DNA from: Phallusia mammillata
Lineage: Eukaryota > Chordata > Ascidiacea > Phlebobranchia > Ascidiidae
Length of the DNA stretch: 64,000 nucleotides
Direction: 5' to 3'
NCBI GenBank assembly: GCA_003260075.1
Contig: QLIY01000298.1
Location: 62,001-126,000 of the forward strand
Shown here: positions 1 through 12,136 of the stretch, one piece after another
Numbering within the stretch: position 1 is the stretch's first letter
Layout of the letters: the number at the start of each line of letters is the position of its first letter
The notes under the pieces: model-generated
Told to the model about the DNA's origin: nothing
The model's database searches: none
What the model saw: only the letters and a program-made list of their open reading frames with translations
Position numbers and translations under genes: made by a program

Positions 1-70
1 TCCAAAAATTTCATAGTATGATAATGTGGTTGTTTAAAGTGTGTACGTCCTGTTCATTCTGACAGGTATT
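1..70 (+). other. Displaced fragment of GPCR intron 2 / start of exon 3
   Basis: This stretch nearly repeats 611-680: the end of intron 2, its acceptor and the first codons of exon 3 of the GPCR gene. It runs into a 13-G run at 71-83. After the run the sequence becomes intron 1 (compare 5908 onward in copy B), so the order is not collinear with a gene. It is best read as a stray haplotype piece or a rearranged duplicate and not as a separate exon. Confidence 0.7.
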
Positions 71-366
71 GGGGGGGGGGGGGCTCAAAAGGTGATTATG
101 GTAATTTCAAAACTGTCAACTTGTAAGGACGTATGTGTAAAAACAAGAAGTTAAACAAGTTGTTTTTCAAGGGTTGGTTGTAATATAGCCTCTGTCTTTA
201 AAATTTATCAGTAAAAGCACTGTCGTTTTACTTTGGTGGTCTTAGTTGTAGTAACCACTGAAAGAGTTGTGGGATTCGTTTTACAACGAAGTTGTATTGG
301 TAACGTTTTTGAAGTATATGTCAATAAAGAAGAACTTTGCTTATAGTAATGATCGACCCTTTGCAG

Positions 367-1696
367 ATGGTTGGAATATTTGTGCCGATGAATATTCCCA
401 ACGTTTACCACGGCTACAATGCTCTCTCTCCTGGGCTTTGTAACTTAAGCGGATATATTGTAAGTTTTTCAGGAGCCTGTTCACTTCAAAACATCGCAGC
501 GGTTTCGGCCAACAGGTGAAATGTCGGTATATTTGTAGTGGGCGCCTTAAATTAAAACCATGGTCGCAAACATCACTCATATCTTGAGAAAGCAATGTAA
601 ATTATTTTTAACCAAAAATTTCATAGTAGGATAAAGTGGTTGTTTAAAGTGTGTACGTCCTGTTCATTCTGACAGGTATTGGGCAATCTCTCGCCATGCA
701 TCTTACAGCAAGGTTTTCTCCAAACGCCGTATGTACATCATGGTTTTGTTCACGTGGTTCTGGGCATTATTGCTTACACTGCCACCACTTGCCAATGTTG
801 GAAATCTCGATTTTAGGTAAAACTGTTTATCAGAAAACAAATAAACTTAAAAGCAAATTTAAAATGTTAACGTAAATATTTTTTTTGCATTTAACAACTT
901 GTTTACATTGACTATCAGAAAAAGTATGTACAAAACCATGTAATAACATTGAGAAAAACAACACAAAATGCAAGCAGTATAAATTTATAACGTTACGTTG
1001 TCATGAAGCATAAGCGTGACGTTCGTAAACGTCCGTATAAAACACTATACACTGACTTAAAAGTTGCACCACTAAATACAAAATTGCTAAAGAGCTAATA
1101 TTTATATGGCCCAGCTGCAAACATTTTTGAAGTCGATGTTTTTTTGCACTAACAATCGATAGCAATCGTAAAACCCTGTCACTGTTGTTTTGTGTGTTAA
1201 AGGTACAACAAAATGACAATGGCATGCATTTGGTCCGTGTTCAGTTCGTTGGCTTACGACATATGTTGGATAGTATTTGGATTTCTCTTGCCGTTAACTC
1301 TGATCTGCATATTTTACTGGAAACTATACAAGTAAGGTTATGTTTCAATTGGTAATACCTTCTCTTGTCACGTGTTATTTCATATGTCCTTTGTTTCTTT
1401 TGGGGCCGGAGAAAAATTTCGCTGCATATCCTTACGGAAAATCGTGTTTTAATCGGTAACAATAAATTGCTTGTTTGACCCCAAATTTTTTTTTCGCAAG
1501 TGGTTTAACTTCGACGTGATTGGAAAAATCAGATCTGTAAACACGAAATTACCTAAAATGCCCAGAACTAAAATCTTTTTCTCTGTAGGACAGTAAGAAA
1601 ACGACGTTTGTGGCTTAAAACTCACATGTCCAACACTTCTAATAGTGCGAAACAATACAAGAAGTCACTGGATACGGAAATCAACCTGCTAAAAAC
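367..1696 (+). pseudogene. GPCR copy A, fragment 1 (exons 2-4 and part of exon 5), melatonin-receptor-like
   Basis: Exons are at 367-515 (149 nt), 676-816 (141 nt), 1203-1331 (129 nt) and 1589-1696 (exon 5, cut short). Each has AG/GT borders and matches the same exon of intact gene C in length and phase. Together they encode TM2 to TM5 and the start of the third intracellular loop, including the NR/Y motif whose Arg codon is split by an intron. Exon 1 (N terminus, TM1) is absent: 84-366 is intron 1 and a poly-G run precedes it. Exon 5 is interrupted by ten Gs at 1697-1706. No in-frame stop was seen in these exons, so the damage is at the joins. The fragment may be half of a real gene broken by assembly. 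Confidence 0.75.
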
Positions 1697-1706
1697 GGGG
1701 GGGGGG

Positions 1707-1846
1707 TTGCAAGTAGTATAAGTTTATAACATTACGTTGTCATAAAGCATAAGCGTGACGTTCGTAAACGTCCATATAAAACATTTTACACTGACTTAAA
1801 AGTTGCACCACTAAATACAAAATTGCTAAAGAGGGGGGGGGGGAAG
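1707..1846 (+). repeat. Second copy of GPCR copy A intron 3, internally shortened
   Basis: From 1708 the sequence repeats intron 3 from about 969 onward. It then jumps at 1833-1843 (an 11-G run) over roughly 100 bases and resumes at the end of intron 3 just before exon 4. The two breakpoints are both G runs. Confidence 0.8.
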
Positions 1847-2715
1847 GTACAACAAAATGACAATGGCATGCATTAGGTCCCTGTTCAGTTCGTTGACTTA
1901 CGACATATGTTGGATAATATTTGGATTTCTCTTGCCGTTAACTTTGATCTGCATATTTTACTGGAAACTATACAAGTAGGGTTTTGTTTCAACTGGTAAT
2001 ACCTTCTCCTGTCACGTGTTATTTCATATCTCCTTTGTTTCTTTCGGGGCCGAAGAAAAATTTCGCTGCTGCCAATTAACCACATATCCTTACGGAAAAT
2101 CCTGTTTTAATCGGTAACAATATATTGCTTGTTTGACCCAAAAAAAATCTTTTTGCAAGTGGTTTAACTTCGACGTGATTGGAAAAATCAGACCTGTAAA
2201 CACGAAATTACCTATAATCCCCAAAACAAAAATCTATTTCTGTGTAGGACAGTAAGAAAACGACGTTTGTGGCTTAAAACTCACATGTCCAACACTCCTA
2301 ATAGTGTGAAACAATACAAGAAGTCACTGGATACGGAAATCAACCTGCTAAAAACCTTGGCTGTGACTGTCCTTGTGTTCATCCTATGTTTGGCGCCGCA
2401 AGGAATAACAGTTCTTATTGGGGAACCTGGCATTCCGCCATTGCTTCACAAGGTGAGATAAAACTTGTATATGGACGCGTTGTGTTTGTGGTTTTATGCA
2501 AAATCATCTTCTTTCTTGTGTACAGGTTATCGGTTGGCTGACGGTCACCAACTCAAGCTTGAACTTTATTATTTACGGAGTCATGAACAGAAACTTAAGG
2601 ATGGGGTACCAACAGCTACTGGGTAGAATGTTTCGGATGAACAATTCATGCTGGTATGAATGTGTTTGCAAAGCTCAAATTACTGAAACTTGTAGCCGTG
2701 GTAACTTTTTTCAGA
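1847..2715 (+). pseudogene. GPCR copy A, fragment 2 (exons 4-7)
   Basis: Exons are at 1847-1975 (129 nt), 2248-2452 (205 nt), 2526-2653 (128 nt) and a last exon starting at 2715. They encode the second extracellular loop through TM7 of the same receptor as the 367-1696 fragment; the overlapping exon 5 segment differs by about 2 in 108 bases, an allele-like distance. Several normally invariant positions are altered. The TM6 CWxPY motif reads Cys-Leu-Ala-Pro-Gln, losing the conserved Trp switch. The Trp after the ECL2 Cys is Arg. Joining exon 6 (ending TG) to exon 7 (starting A) creates a TGA, removing the last 13 residues found in copy B. This looks like a decaying or non-functional allele or copy. 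Confidence 0.7.
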
Positions 2716-2948
2716 ATGGCCAGTAAACGGTCTTCAACGGGTGAACAGTAGTGAAATCAAACAGATACATAATTGACCCGAAATATTCCAAAGCGGGTCT
2801 CTTTATGGAACACAAACATATAGTTTATATTATCTGTCTTCAAACTGTGATGTGCTGTTGTTGTTGTTTAGTGAAACCTACTTCGTAGTGTAATGGAGAA
2901 AAGTGTAAATAATATGGGGTACTTTCTTTGCACAGCCTTGCCATAAAC

Positions 2949-3165
2949 CAGTGGTTCTTAACCTTTTTTCCTTGCTGCACCCCTTTCAAATCACCAACCA
3001 ATTTTCGCACCCCCTTTCAAATCACTAACCAATTTTCGCTCCCCCTTCTGTAATTGCCTAAATAGAATAGACCTAACCAACCTTAATGATTCAGCATCCC
3101 CGCACCCCCTAGGAACAGTTCTCGCACCCCTTGGGGGTGCGTGCACCCCAGGTTAAGAACCCCTG
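2949..3165. mobile_element. 217-bp hAT-type MITE with 8-bp target site duplication
   Basis: The element begins cagtggttcttaacct and ends aggttaagaacccctg: 16-bp terminal inverted repeats with one mismatch. It is flanked by perfect 8-bp direct repeats ccataaac at 2941-2948 and 3166-3173, the target duplication length typical of hAT transposons. The interior is rich in CACCCC-type runs and has no coding capacity. The paralogous duplicon after copy B keeps an unoccupied site near 8233-8240 (ccataaaaatt), showing insertion after the A/B duplication. Confidence 0.9.
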
Positions 3166-3758
3166 CCATAAACATTAGTGGGTCGAAAGTTATTAACTAT
3201 ACACTTGATATTTACATCATTACGTACCAGTTTAAATTTCATCTGTATTTCACGAATAAAAACCATCCGATCCGACTTCATTAATCGTTTCTTTTACGAT
3301 TTTTGACGTGTTGCATTTAAAATTATATCTACAACCACATTTGTATGTGTTTTGTCATATACACGCAATATCTGCGTACATTCATGGTCAATGTTCTTTG
3401 GGTAACAATAATTGTCATGTTGTGGCCAACTCAAGATTTTAAACTGTCAAGCGAGCGCGATTGCAAACGCGGGGGAAGCTTATAGAGAAAATACCAGCAA
3501 CACCCACGAAGACTATCTTTGTTTTTGTTGAAAAACATTAGCAAGAAAACAATCCGGTTTACTGCCGGTTTTAAACAGGTACCATTTGCTTGCAAAAACG
3601 AGTTCTTCAAACAAACTTTTTCGAATTAGCCTAATAGCAGTTCAACTTCTTCTAAAGTACTGATGTACGATGAAATTGTAGCGACCTCACTACCGTGCTT
3701 GCTTATGCGCATCGAAGCGTGCTATTTCCTTTTTCTTTTTGATCGCCATTGCTCATTC

Positions 3759-3965
3759 ATTTTTATGTAGGACTAGTTTGCATCCTGGTAAGAAGATTTG
3801 AGTGTTTTGTTGTTGTTAAAATCTGCATTGTTTCACTGGTGGNACATGGCGCCGCTGCTGAATAAAGGTTTGGCTGCTTCATTTTTATGTATGCCTGGTT
3901 TGCATCCTGGTGAGAAAATTTGAGTGTTTTGTTGTTGCTAAAATCTGCATTGTTTCACTGGTGGA
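3759..3965. repeat. Direct repeat of about 84 bp, two copies
   Basis: The segment starting near 3759 (tttttatgtagg...) and ending at the cactggtgg of 3842 recurs at about 3883-3965 with a few differences, separated by about 40 bp containing an n at 3843. Copy B has only one equivalent at about 8738-8828. The ambiguous base suggests this may be another unresolved join. Confidence 0.7.
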
Positions 3966-6404
3966 AAACTAAAATGCAGTGTGTGGAACTCGTACAACGC
4001 TGCCGTGCCAATTTTTGTGTAACAATTCCATGCCGTGCTAACGCTTGGGGCCGTAAATTTCTAACAAACTTATTTCAAACTTAACATAGCTCTTCTGCCA
4101 ATTTTATATTGGTAAGATACGTTCTATTGCCTAAAAAGCTATTGGTTTATATTAAGCGTAGAAGTGTATCTTAATTCTTTCTGACTAAATTGCTTAAAAA
4201 TATCGCACGTCGATGGTGCTAATGATTTTTAGAGATAGTGATTTTATTTAATTTTTAGGTATTACAGTTTATACCAGCAGGGTAAGCCAAACTACAGCCC
4301 CTCATTTATACAGACCCAAATATAACTTGAGCTGGTTGAATAAAACGCATGGAACAACGCAAACATTACTACGGGCATATAAGCCATTAATGCTTGTGAA
4401 GAACTGCTACTTAGGCTTGCTACAAATCAGTGGTCCCTTGGAACGTTTCCAAGTAATTGCCATCCCAGCTAAAAGCATTGAATAAAGCATGAGTTAGTTG
4501 TTGAAATTCGTTTACTCCTACAACACATAGGATTTACAATCCCGCATCATATAGGATTGCTCATACCGAGTCTCTTAGAATTTAAACCATTTGTTACCAC
4601 AGGGAGAAGATTAACAAATAACAGTTGTGCGCAAACCATCGCATGCCCTTTGTTACCTGTAACGGAATAAAGAAGCAATCTAACCTCAAATAAGATGGCT
4701 GAAAAACCACAAGCACTTGTTGGCCCTATGGAAATCACTTTTCAGGACTCGGTTGAAGAACCGCTGCGTCGGATTTTGTAAGCTATGGTGCCCTTGCCGA
4801 CCATTCCTGCCCATTGCAAAAATATTAAGTGACCTTTTTGGTTTATATATACTATTGGTATACTGTACCAAGATGCAGTTTAGAATTGGAGGTTGTTTAT
4901 CGTAACATTAGGGCACTCAGTTTTAGGCTTACAAATGTTTGTCAGGTACCTCGGCTGCCCGCTTAAAAAACGTTGCCTGCCACATTTGGCACACGTGTCA
5001 CGTGTTGGAGAACCCTGCTGTAAAACAAGTTATGATTGCTTATAAATGTGTTGCCAGTTGAAAATCGTAGCAACTATGATGAGTAAGCCACACAATACAG
5101 ATATCCACATAAATTAAGTTTTGCTGGAGTGCTAAGTTGTCAAACGTATGACAACAACTAACACGCAACATTTTGCTACGGGAAAGACAAACGTATGTTG
5201 GAGTAAGTCACAATAACAGACATGTTGATGCACTCGAATTTCTATCTCCCACAGGTTCACCAAGACATTAAATACGCTAAGTGTCATTGATTTGTTCAAA
5301 AATTCAGTTGATGGTGTTTGATGAGCTATATGTCGTGTAACATTTGAAAGCGGACCACGAAGGATTAAAAAAGTCAATGACGAAGCTTTTAGGATGTTAG
5401 CAACGTAAAAAATGTCATGCGATGATGCAGTTCCGTCCTTGAACAGGAAATGCAAAGCTTAAACGATTTCGTATCCATTCAACCATCCTCCTTTATTTTT
5501 GTTAGTGTCAGAAGCTTTAAGCTGGTGAGACAGTTCAACCTACTTCAGAACACAGCAGTACGTTGCGTACACTTCGCCTTCAGGAGGGTCTATAGGTTTT
5601 TGATTTATGGAAAAATTACCAACTAAAATATATTTGCAATGAACGATTCGGTTAGCCTATTTAACATTACGGAGGCAACTCCATTGTGTCAGGTTGTTAC
5701 TGGCAACCCGTGGTGCGACAAGCTTCAAAGGTCGTTGAAATTATCTACTTGGCGTTAGTTGCAATCGTTGGAACTCTCGGCAACCTTTTGGTGATTTTTT
5801 CGATCATTCCTTTCGGCAAAGTCCATCAGAATGGAAATATATTTCTTGTGAACCTTGCTATAGCGGATTTGCTGGTGAGAACTTTAAGTTAAACTAGAAA
5901 GTGAGGACTCAAAAGGTGATTATGGCAATTGAAAACTGTCAACTTGTAAGGACGTGTGTGTAAAAACAAGAAGTTAGACAAGCTGTGCTTTTTCAAAGGT
6001 TGCTTGTGATGTAGCCTCTATTTTTAACATTTATCAGTAAAGGCACTGCCGTTTTACTTTGGTGGTCTTAGTTGTAGTAACCACTGAAAGAGTTGTGGGA
6101 TTCGTGTCACAAGGAAGTTGCATTGGTAACGTTTTTGAAGTATATACCAATAAAGAATAATTCTGGCCTTGTCGGTTATCGATTAATGTGTCTGTCATGC
6201 TTTTGTTCAACCCTTTGCAGATGGTTGGAATTTCTGTGCCGATGAATATTCCCAACGTTTACAACGGCTACAATGCTCTGTCTCCTGGTCTTTGTAACTT
6301 CAGCGGATTTATTGCAAGTTTTTCAGGAGCCTGTTCACTTCAAAACCTCGCAGCGGTTTCGGCCAACAGGTGAAATGTCAGTATATTTGTACTGCGGGCC
6401 TTAG

Positions 6405-6691
6405 ATTGAAACCATAGCCGCTATCATTATCTTAAATCTCGTATATCTTAAAATCAATGTGAATCATTTTTAACCCAAGTTTTGCAGGGTGAAGTGGTTG
6501 TTTAAACTTTAAAGTGTATACATCCTGTTCATTCTCACAGGTATTGGGCAATCTGCCCCCCCCCCATTGAAACCATAGCCGCTATCATTATCTTAAATCT
6601 CGTATATCTTAAAGTCAATGTGAATCATTTAACCCAAGTTTTGCAGGGTAAAGTGGTTGTTTAAACTTTAAAGTGTATACACCCCCCCCCC
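6405..6691. repeat. Duplicated GPCR copy B intron 2 bounded by two C10 runs
   Basis: Sequence from 6405 (attgaaaccatagcc) is repeated from 6566, immediately after the C run 6556-6565. The second copy ends at another C run, 6682-6691, after which exon 3 resumes about 50 bases further on than expected. The acceptor and first codons of exon 3 are therefore on one side and the rest of the exon on the other. Confidence 0.85.
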
Positions 6692-6810
6692 AAGGTTTTC
6701 TCCAAACGCCGTATGTACATCATGGTTTTGTTCACGTGGCTCTGGGCATTATTGCTTACCTTACCAGCACTTGCCAATGTTGGAAACCTCGATTTTAGGT
6801 AAAAGCATTT

Positions 6811-7125
6811 ATCAGAAAACAAACAGAAGCAACACCAAAATGTTAACGTAAATAAAATTTGTGTATTGATCGACTTGTTTACATTGTCTGTAGCAGGGGT
6901 TCCCAACCTGTGGAAGGTTTTTCAGGTGGTACGCGAGTAGCTTCCGTGTTTTCACAAAAACCTGGATTCACAGCTTCATATTTTGTTTATATCTGGTTTT
7001 GTTTTCACCCCCCCCCCATCAGAAAACAAACAGAAGCAACACCAAAATGTTAACGTAAATAAAATGTTTGTATTGATCGACTTGTTTACATTGTCTATAG
7101 CAGGGGGTTCCCAACCTGCGGTTCG
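6811..7125. repeat. Duplicated GPCR copy B intron 3 joined by a C10 run
   Basis: Sequence from 6811 (atcagaaaacaaacag) recurs from 7018, directly after ten Cs at 7008-7017. Both copies end in a caggggttcccaacctg-like end that resembles a hAT-type terminal repeat (about 6893 and 7101). Only one such end is present in each copy, so no complete element can be defined. Confidence 0.75.
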
Positions 7126-8062
7126 CGTACCATTAGTGTTTGTTGTTTTGCGTTTCAAAGGTACAACAAGAGCACAATGGGATGCGTTTGGTCCATGTTC
7201 AGTTCGTTGGCATACGACATATGCCTGACAATATTTGGATTACTTTTGCCGTTAACCGTGATCTGCATATTCTATTGGAAGCTATACAAGTACGATTATG
7301 TTTCAACTGGTAATACCTTCTGTTGTCACGTATTATTTCATTTGTCTTTTGTTTCTTTCGGGGCCGGAGAAAAATTTCGCTGCTGCCAATTAACCATATA
7401 TCCTTACGTAATCCTGTTTTCATCGGCAACAATAAATTGCTTGTTTGAACAAAAATACGATTTTGCAAGTGGTTCAACGTGATATGAAAAATCAGACCTG
7501 TAAACACGAAATTAACTGAAATCCCCAGAACTTAAACCTTTTCTGTGTAGGACAGTAAGGAAACGAGGTTTGTGGCTTAAAACTCACATGTCCAACACCC
7601 CCAATAGTGTGAAACAATACAAGAAGTCACTAGATACGGAAATCAACCTGCTAAAAACTTTGGCTGTGACTGTCCTTGTGTTTATTCTATGTTGGGCGCC
7701 GTATGGAATAACAGTTCTTATTGGGGAACCTGGCGTTCCACCATTGCTTTACAAGGTTGGATAAAACTTGCACATGAACGCATAGTCCTATTTTGTGGTT
7801 TTATACAAAAAGATCTTCTTTGTCGTGTACAGATTTTCAGTTGGCTGACGGTCACCAACTCAAGCCTAAACTTTCTTATTTACGGAGCTATGAACAGAAA
7901 CTTAAGGATGGGATACAAACAGCTACTAGGTAGAATGTTTCGAGTAAACAATTCGTGCGGGTATGAATGTGTTTACATTTCTTGAATTACTGAAACTTGT
8001 AGCTGGTGTAACTTTATTTCAGAATGGCCAGTAAACGGTCTTCTGCAGGTGAACAGTGGTGA

Positions 8063-11000
8063 AAATAAGAAGATTCACCCGAAATATTCCATAACGGACC
8101 TCTTCATGGAACACAAACGTAGTTTAGGCTATATTACCTGTTATAAAACTGTGATGCGCTGTTCTTGTTGTTTAGTGAAAGTTTCTGCGTAGTGTAATGG
8201 AGAGAAGTGACGTATGTTCTTTGCACAGCTTTGCCATAAAAATTAATGGGCCGAAAGTTATTAACTATACACTTAAATGATATTTCCATCATTACGTAAC
8301 ACCTTTCAAAAGTTGATCTATTTTCAATTAAATCCGTCTGATCCGACTTTATTAATCGTTTCTTTCACGATTTTTGACGTGTTGCATTTAAAATTATTTC
8401 CACAACCACATTTTTATGTGTTTTGTCATACACACGCTATACCTGTGTACATTCAGGGTCAATCTTCTTTGGGTGACAATAATTGTTATATTGTGGCAAT
8501 TAAACCCAAGATTTTATTCCGTCAAGAGAGCGCGATTGCAAAAGAGGGGGAAGATTATAGAGAAAACACCAACAACAGCCAGGAAGACTATCTTTGTTTT
8601 TGCTGCACAATTACCGGTTTACTGCCGGTTTTGAACAGGTACCATTTGCTTGCAAAAACGAATTCTTCAAAAAAACTTTTACGAATTAGCCTAATTAAAG
8701 TCCAATTTCTACAATAGTACTGATGCAAGATGAAACCATTTTTATGTAGGCCTAGTTTACATCCTGGCAAGTCCCCCCCCCCTTTGAGTGTTTTGTTGAT
8801 GCTAAAACATATATTGTTTCACTGGTGGAAGCAGATGTGTCCAACTTTTACAAGCTGCCGTGCCGATTTTTGTTTAACAACTTCATGCCAACGCTTGGTT
8901 TGGTAAATTTCTAACAAACTTATTTCAAACTTAATATAGCTCTTCTGGCAATTTTATATTGGCAAGGTTTTATTGCCTAAAAGCTATTGGTTTATATCAT
9001 GTGTAAAAGTGTATATATTTATTTTTCATTTAACTAATTAAAAATATATCCTACGCCGATGATGCTAATTATTTTTAGAGACAGCAAATTTAGTTAATTG
9101 TTAGGTATTACTGCTTATACCAGCAGGGTGCACCAAACTACCCCTCATTTATACAGCCCCAAACATTACTTGACGTGGTCGAATAAAACGCATGAAACAA
9201 CGTAAAATGTTTGATGGACGTACAAGCCATCAATGCTTGAGAAGACCTGCTACTTAGGCTTGCTACGAATCAGTGGTCCCTTGGAACGTTTCCAAGTAAT
9301 TGCAATACCAGCTAAATGGATCGAATAAAGCTTGAGTTAGTTATTGAAATTGGTTTACTCTTACAACACATAGGATTTGCAATCCCGCATCATATAGGAT
9401 TGATTGTACCTAGTCTCATAGAATTACAACCCTTTGTTGCAACACGGAAATAATCAAAAAACAACAGTCGTGCGCAAGCCATTACATGCCCTTTCATTTC
9501 CTGAGATGGAATAAAGAAGCAATCTAACTTCAAATAAGACGGCTGAAAGACCACAAGCTCATTTTGCGAGACTCGGTTGAAGAACCACTGCGTCGGATTT
9601 TCTGAGCTATGGGATCCTCGCCCACCATTCCGGCCAATTGCGAAAAAAGTTATACTACCTTTACTGGTATACCAGACTACTGGTATACTATGCCAAGATG
9701 CAGCTCAGAACCGTGTGCCTACATTTTTAAATCCCGGTTAGAATTTTGTTTGATTTTAAAGAACTCGACCGCCTCATACTTTCGGGGAAAACAATCGCCC
9801 AACTAACGTACTTTAGAAACTAACCATTTCGCAAGCAAAATACAAAACGACATTGTTGATGATAACTTTTTCAACAACTTGAAGCATGTTTATACTAGGG
9901 AATTGACAGATCCAATTTGTACTAATTCAAGCGAAAAGTTTAATTGGGAAGTCGCACTACAATATTCAGTCGACAAATTTTGTTAAATTTGCCCTAGCGG
10001 GGCCCCCCCCCCATTGACAGATCCAATTTGTACTAATTCAAGCGAAAAGTTTAATTGGGAGGTCGCACTACAATATTCAGTCGACAAATTTTGTTAAGTT
10101 TGCCCTAGCGGGTCTTCGAACTATCCAAAATAACAACAAACAATACGGTTTCCGGATATAGGCACCAGCCCTTGTACGCAAGCAGTGCATTTAATCGCAG
10201 TGAGTCCATTTCATGCTAATGATATTTTTTCGTTGTCAGTCATGGTACATCATAGTATATGAGGCCTATGTTTGAATGCGTTGCAGTGAATCAAGCCGGG
10301 CTCCCAAACATTTCTTGCCGCAAGGTATTGACTGGAAAACCTAATCTGAGGTGAGTTTAGAATTTATTATTTCATTTTGAGGCCAAGTTTTGTTGACTAT
10401 TAAGATATTAGTTATAGCTTGTACAAAAAGAACATCAGATCTTAATGATTATTTTGAAATAATTTCACTAATTGCCCTTACTTTGATGTGAATCGCGAAA
10501 GGGGACATCAATGACGTAAAACTGTGGCACTAATCAATGCATAGACGCATTGTTATGGGACAGACCTGTCGCAAAACGTGAATCGTGTCAGAAATTATGC
10601 TGTTCACCAAAGCTTCCTGTTCAGTAGCTGGAATGAGGTGATAGGTGGTAAATTTACTATTAGTCTCAAATTACAAGATTCCCAACATTGATTGTTTAAC
10701 ATTGTCGGTTTGTCTCAAAACCGAACAGCTTAGAGTGAGAGTCAAGCGTCGATTGTTTTGGGTTTTCGAACTGGCATGATTGAATTTCAAAATATTTTTA
10801 TGATTTTTCAAAACGGTTTCATCTCATACGCTGTCTAGAACTAATCACAGGTGAAGTTTGTTTAAGTATCTTTTTCCTAGCTGTGGTACTTTAGGTAGTA
10901 CTTGTAGAACATTCCAGGGGATGCCGCGAAAGGCCTTTTTTCCATATGTCGGTTTATCTTGAAAATTGTGTCACTGCATTTCTCCTACTTGACTTTTACC

Positions 11001-12136
11001 TCATCTTTATCTTGTCTACCCTTTACGGTTTGCCTGAAAGGTAGCTTCGAGATGCAGTGACAGATCAGACGGTGCGCTGCCAGAAAAAGGTTTAATTTCA
11101 CTGCAGTAGGTAACTTGACCTCCAAGCAGCCTCAAGTAGTTTTAGCTAGAAATTTAGATGTTTGAGTTTAAATTTTAGGAACTTTTTGAAAGCATAAGCA
11201 AGTAAACGAACTTCCTTTAATCAAAACAAGCTGGTTCGATTATTTGTAAATTTAAGTTGACGGTGTTTGATGAGCTTGGCCTAAATGTCGTGTAACATTT
11301 GAAAGCGAACTACTAAGGCTTGAAAACAAATCAATGACAAAGCTTTTAGGACGTTAGCAACGTTTCATGCGATGATGCAGTTATGTTACGAGGGTATATG
11401 TTTCCTGCTATCCCATGTTTATGTCGAATTGCGTGCGTAAAAGCCTCACACGCATTGACTTCGCACTTTGACAGAGAACGGAAACACGGTAGGGACGTTT
11501 TCTGACGCTGCAGTCCCTGATTGAAAATCAAGCATTGAGATTAGCGAGTGTGTTAAAAGAATGGCAGTAACTAATATCGCTGAAGAAAAAACTCTTTCAT
11601 TAGATGTTTCGCTTTTTTAAACGATATCCGATTAAGATACGTATATGGTCGTTGTATGGATAACAGGACAAAACTTATTTTCAGTTTGCAGTTGTTTGGC
11701 ATTAAGACAAATTTCAGAAGTCGAAAAAACGCTGTTTGTGTTTTTTTTTGTAGATTGTGTCCAATCAAAAAATCGCGCTTGAAAGTTGGCTTCGATTTTT
11801 GTTCAGAATTCTTAGTACTATCGGAACCCCAGAAACAAGTTAGAATAGACAATCAAGTTAAAGAGTTATTTTGAACTACAGCAGGTGCATCGTTTACTGT
11901 GCAACCGGCAAAAGGTTTTATCCGCGAGCCGGCTATGGAACGGAAATAAAAAGCTCAAACGGTTTCGTATTTATTACCCTTTTGTTTGTTTTAGTGTCAG
12001 AACCTTTAAGCTGACGTAGCAGATGCAACTTAGTTCAGAACACAGTGGTACGTGTATACTTCGCCTTGAAGAGCGTTTATATGCATAGAATTATAGAAAC
12101 AAAGTACCAAACTGTAACATATATTTGCAGGTTGAA
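8063..12136. other. Intergenic region between GPCR copies B and C
   Basis: The first ~1.7 kb is the duplicon shared with 2.7-4.9 kb. A C10 run at 8773-8782 replaces a few bases of it without a duplication. The last ~0.9 kb is homologous to the 5' flank of copy B but carries about 550 bp (roughly 11385-11945) that B lacks. No coding region was recognised. An AG acceptor at 12129-12130, seven bases before the gene C start codon, suggests an upstream non-coding exon or a trans-splice acceptor. Confidence 0.6.
9902..10112. repeat. Tandem ~100-bp duplication joined by a C10 run
   Basis: The unit at 9902-10002 is repeated almost perfectly at 10013-10112. The ten bases between, 10003-10012, are all C. 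Only a few bases differ between the copies. Confidence 0.9.

Larger units (their letters stand above)
2716..5638. other. Intergenic duplicon between GPCR copies A and B
   Basis: No gene was recognised. About 2.7-4.9 kb is a diverged copy of about 8.02-9.8 kb, the 3' flank of copy B, so the segmental duplication includes flanking DNA. The main difference is a MITE at 2949-3165. The part from about 5130 to 5638 matches the 5' flank of gene C at 11.24-12.13 kb. A local direct repeat lies at 3759-3965, with one ambiguous base at 3843. Confidence 0.7.
5639..8062 (+). pseudogene. GPCR copy B, frameshifted and broken, melatonin-receptor-like
   Basis: Exons by homology to gene C are: 5639-5874, 6221-6369, exon 3 split (start about 6541-6555, remainder 6692-6798), 7161-7289, 7551-7755, 7833-7960 and 8023-8062. 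Compared with gene C, exon 1 lacks 7 bp just after the conserved NPWCD, shifting the frame before TM1. A second 7-bp loss just upstream of the ATG removes the AG acceptor seen in gene C. Exon 3 is interrupted by two C10 runs and a repeated intron 2. Exons 4-7 are open and keep CWAPYG and NFLIY, so the 3' half looks like a good receptor. Either it is a pseudogene or the assembly damaged a functional gene. It shares about 93-94% of exon 5 bases with copy A. Confidence 0.75.
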
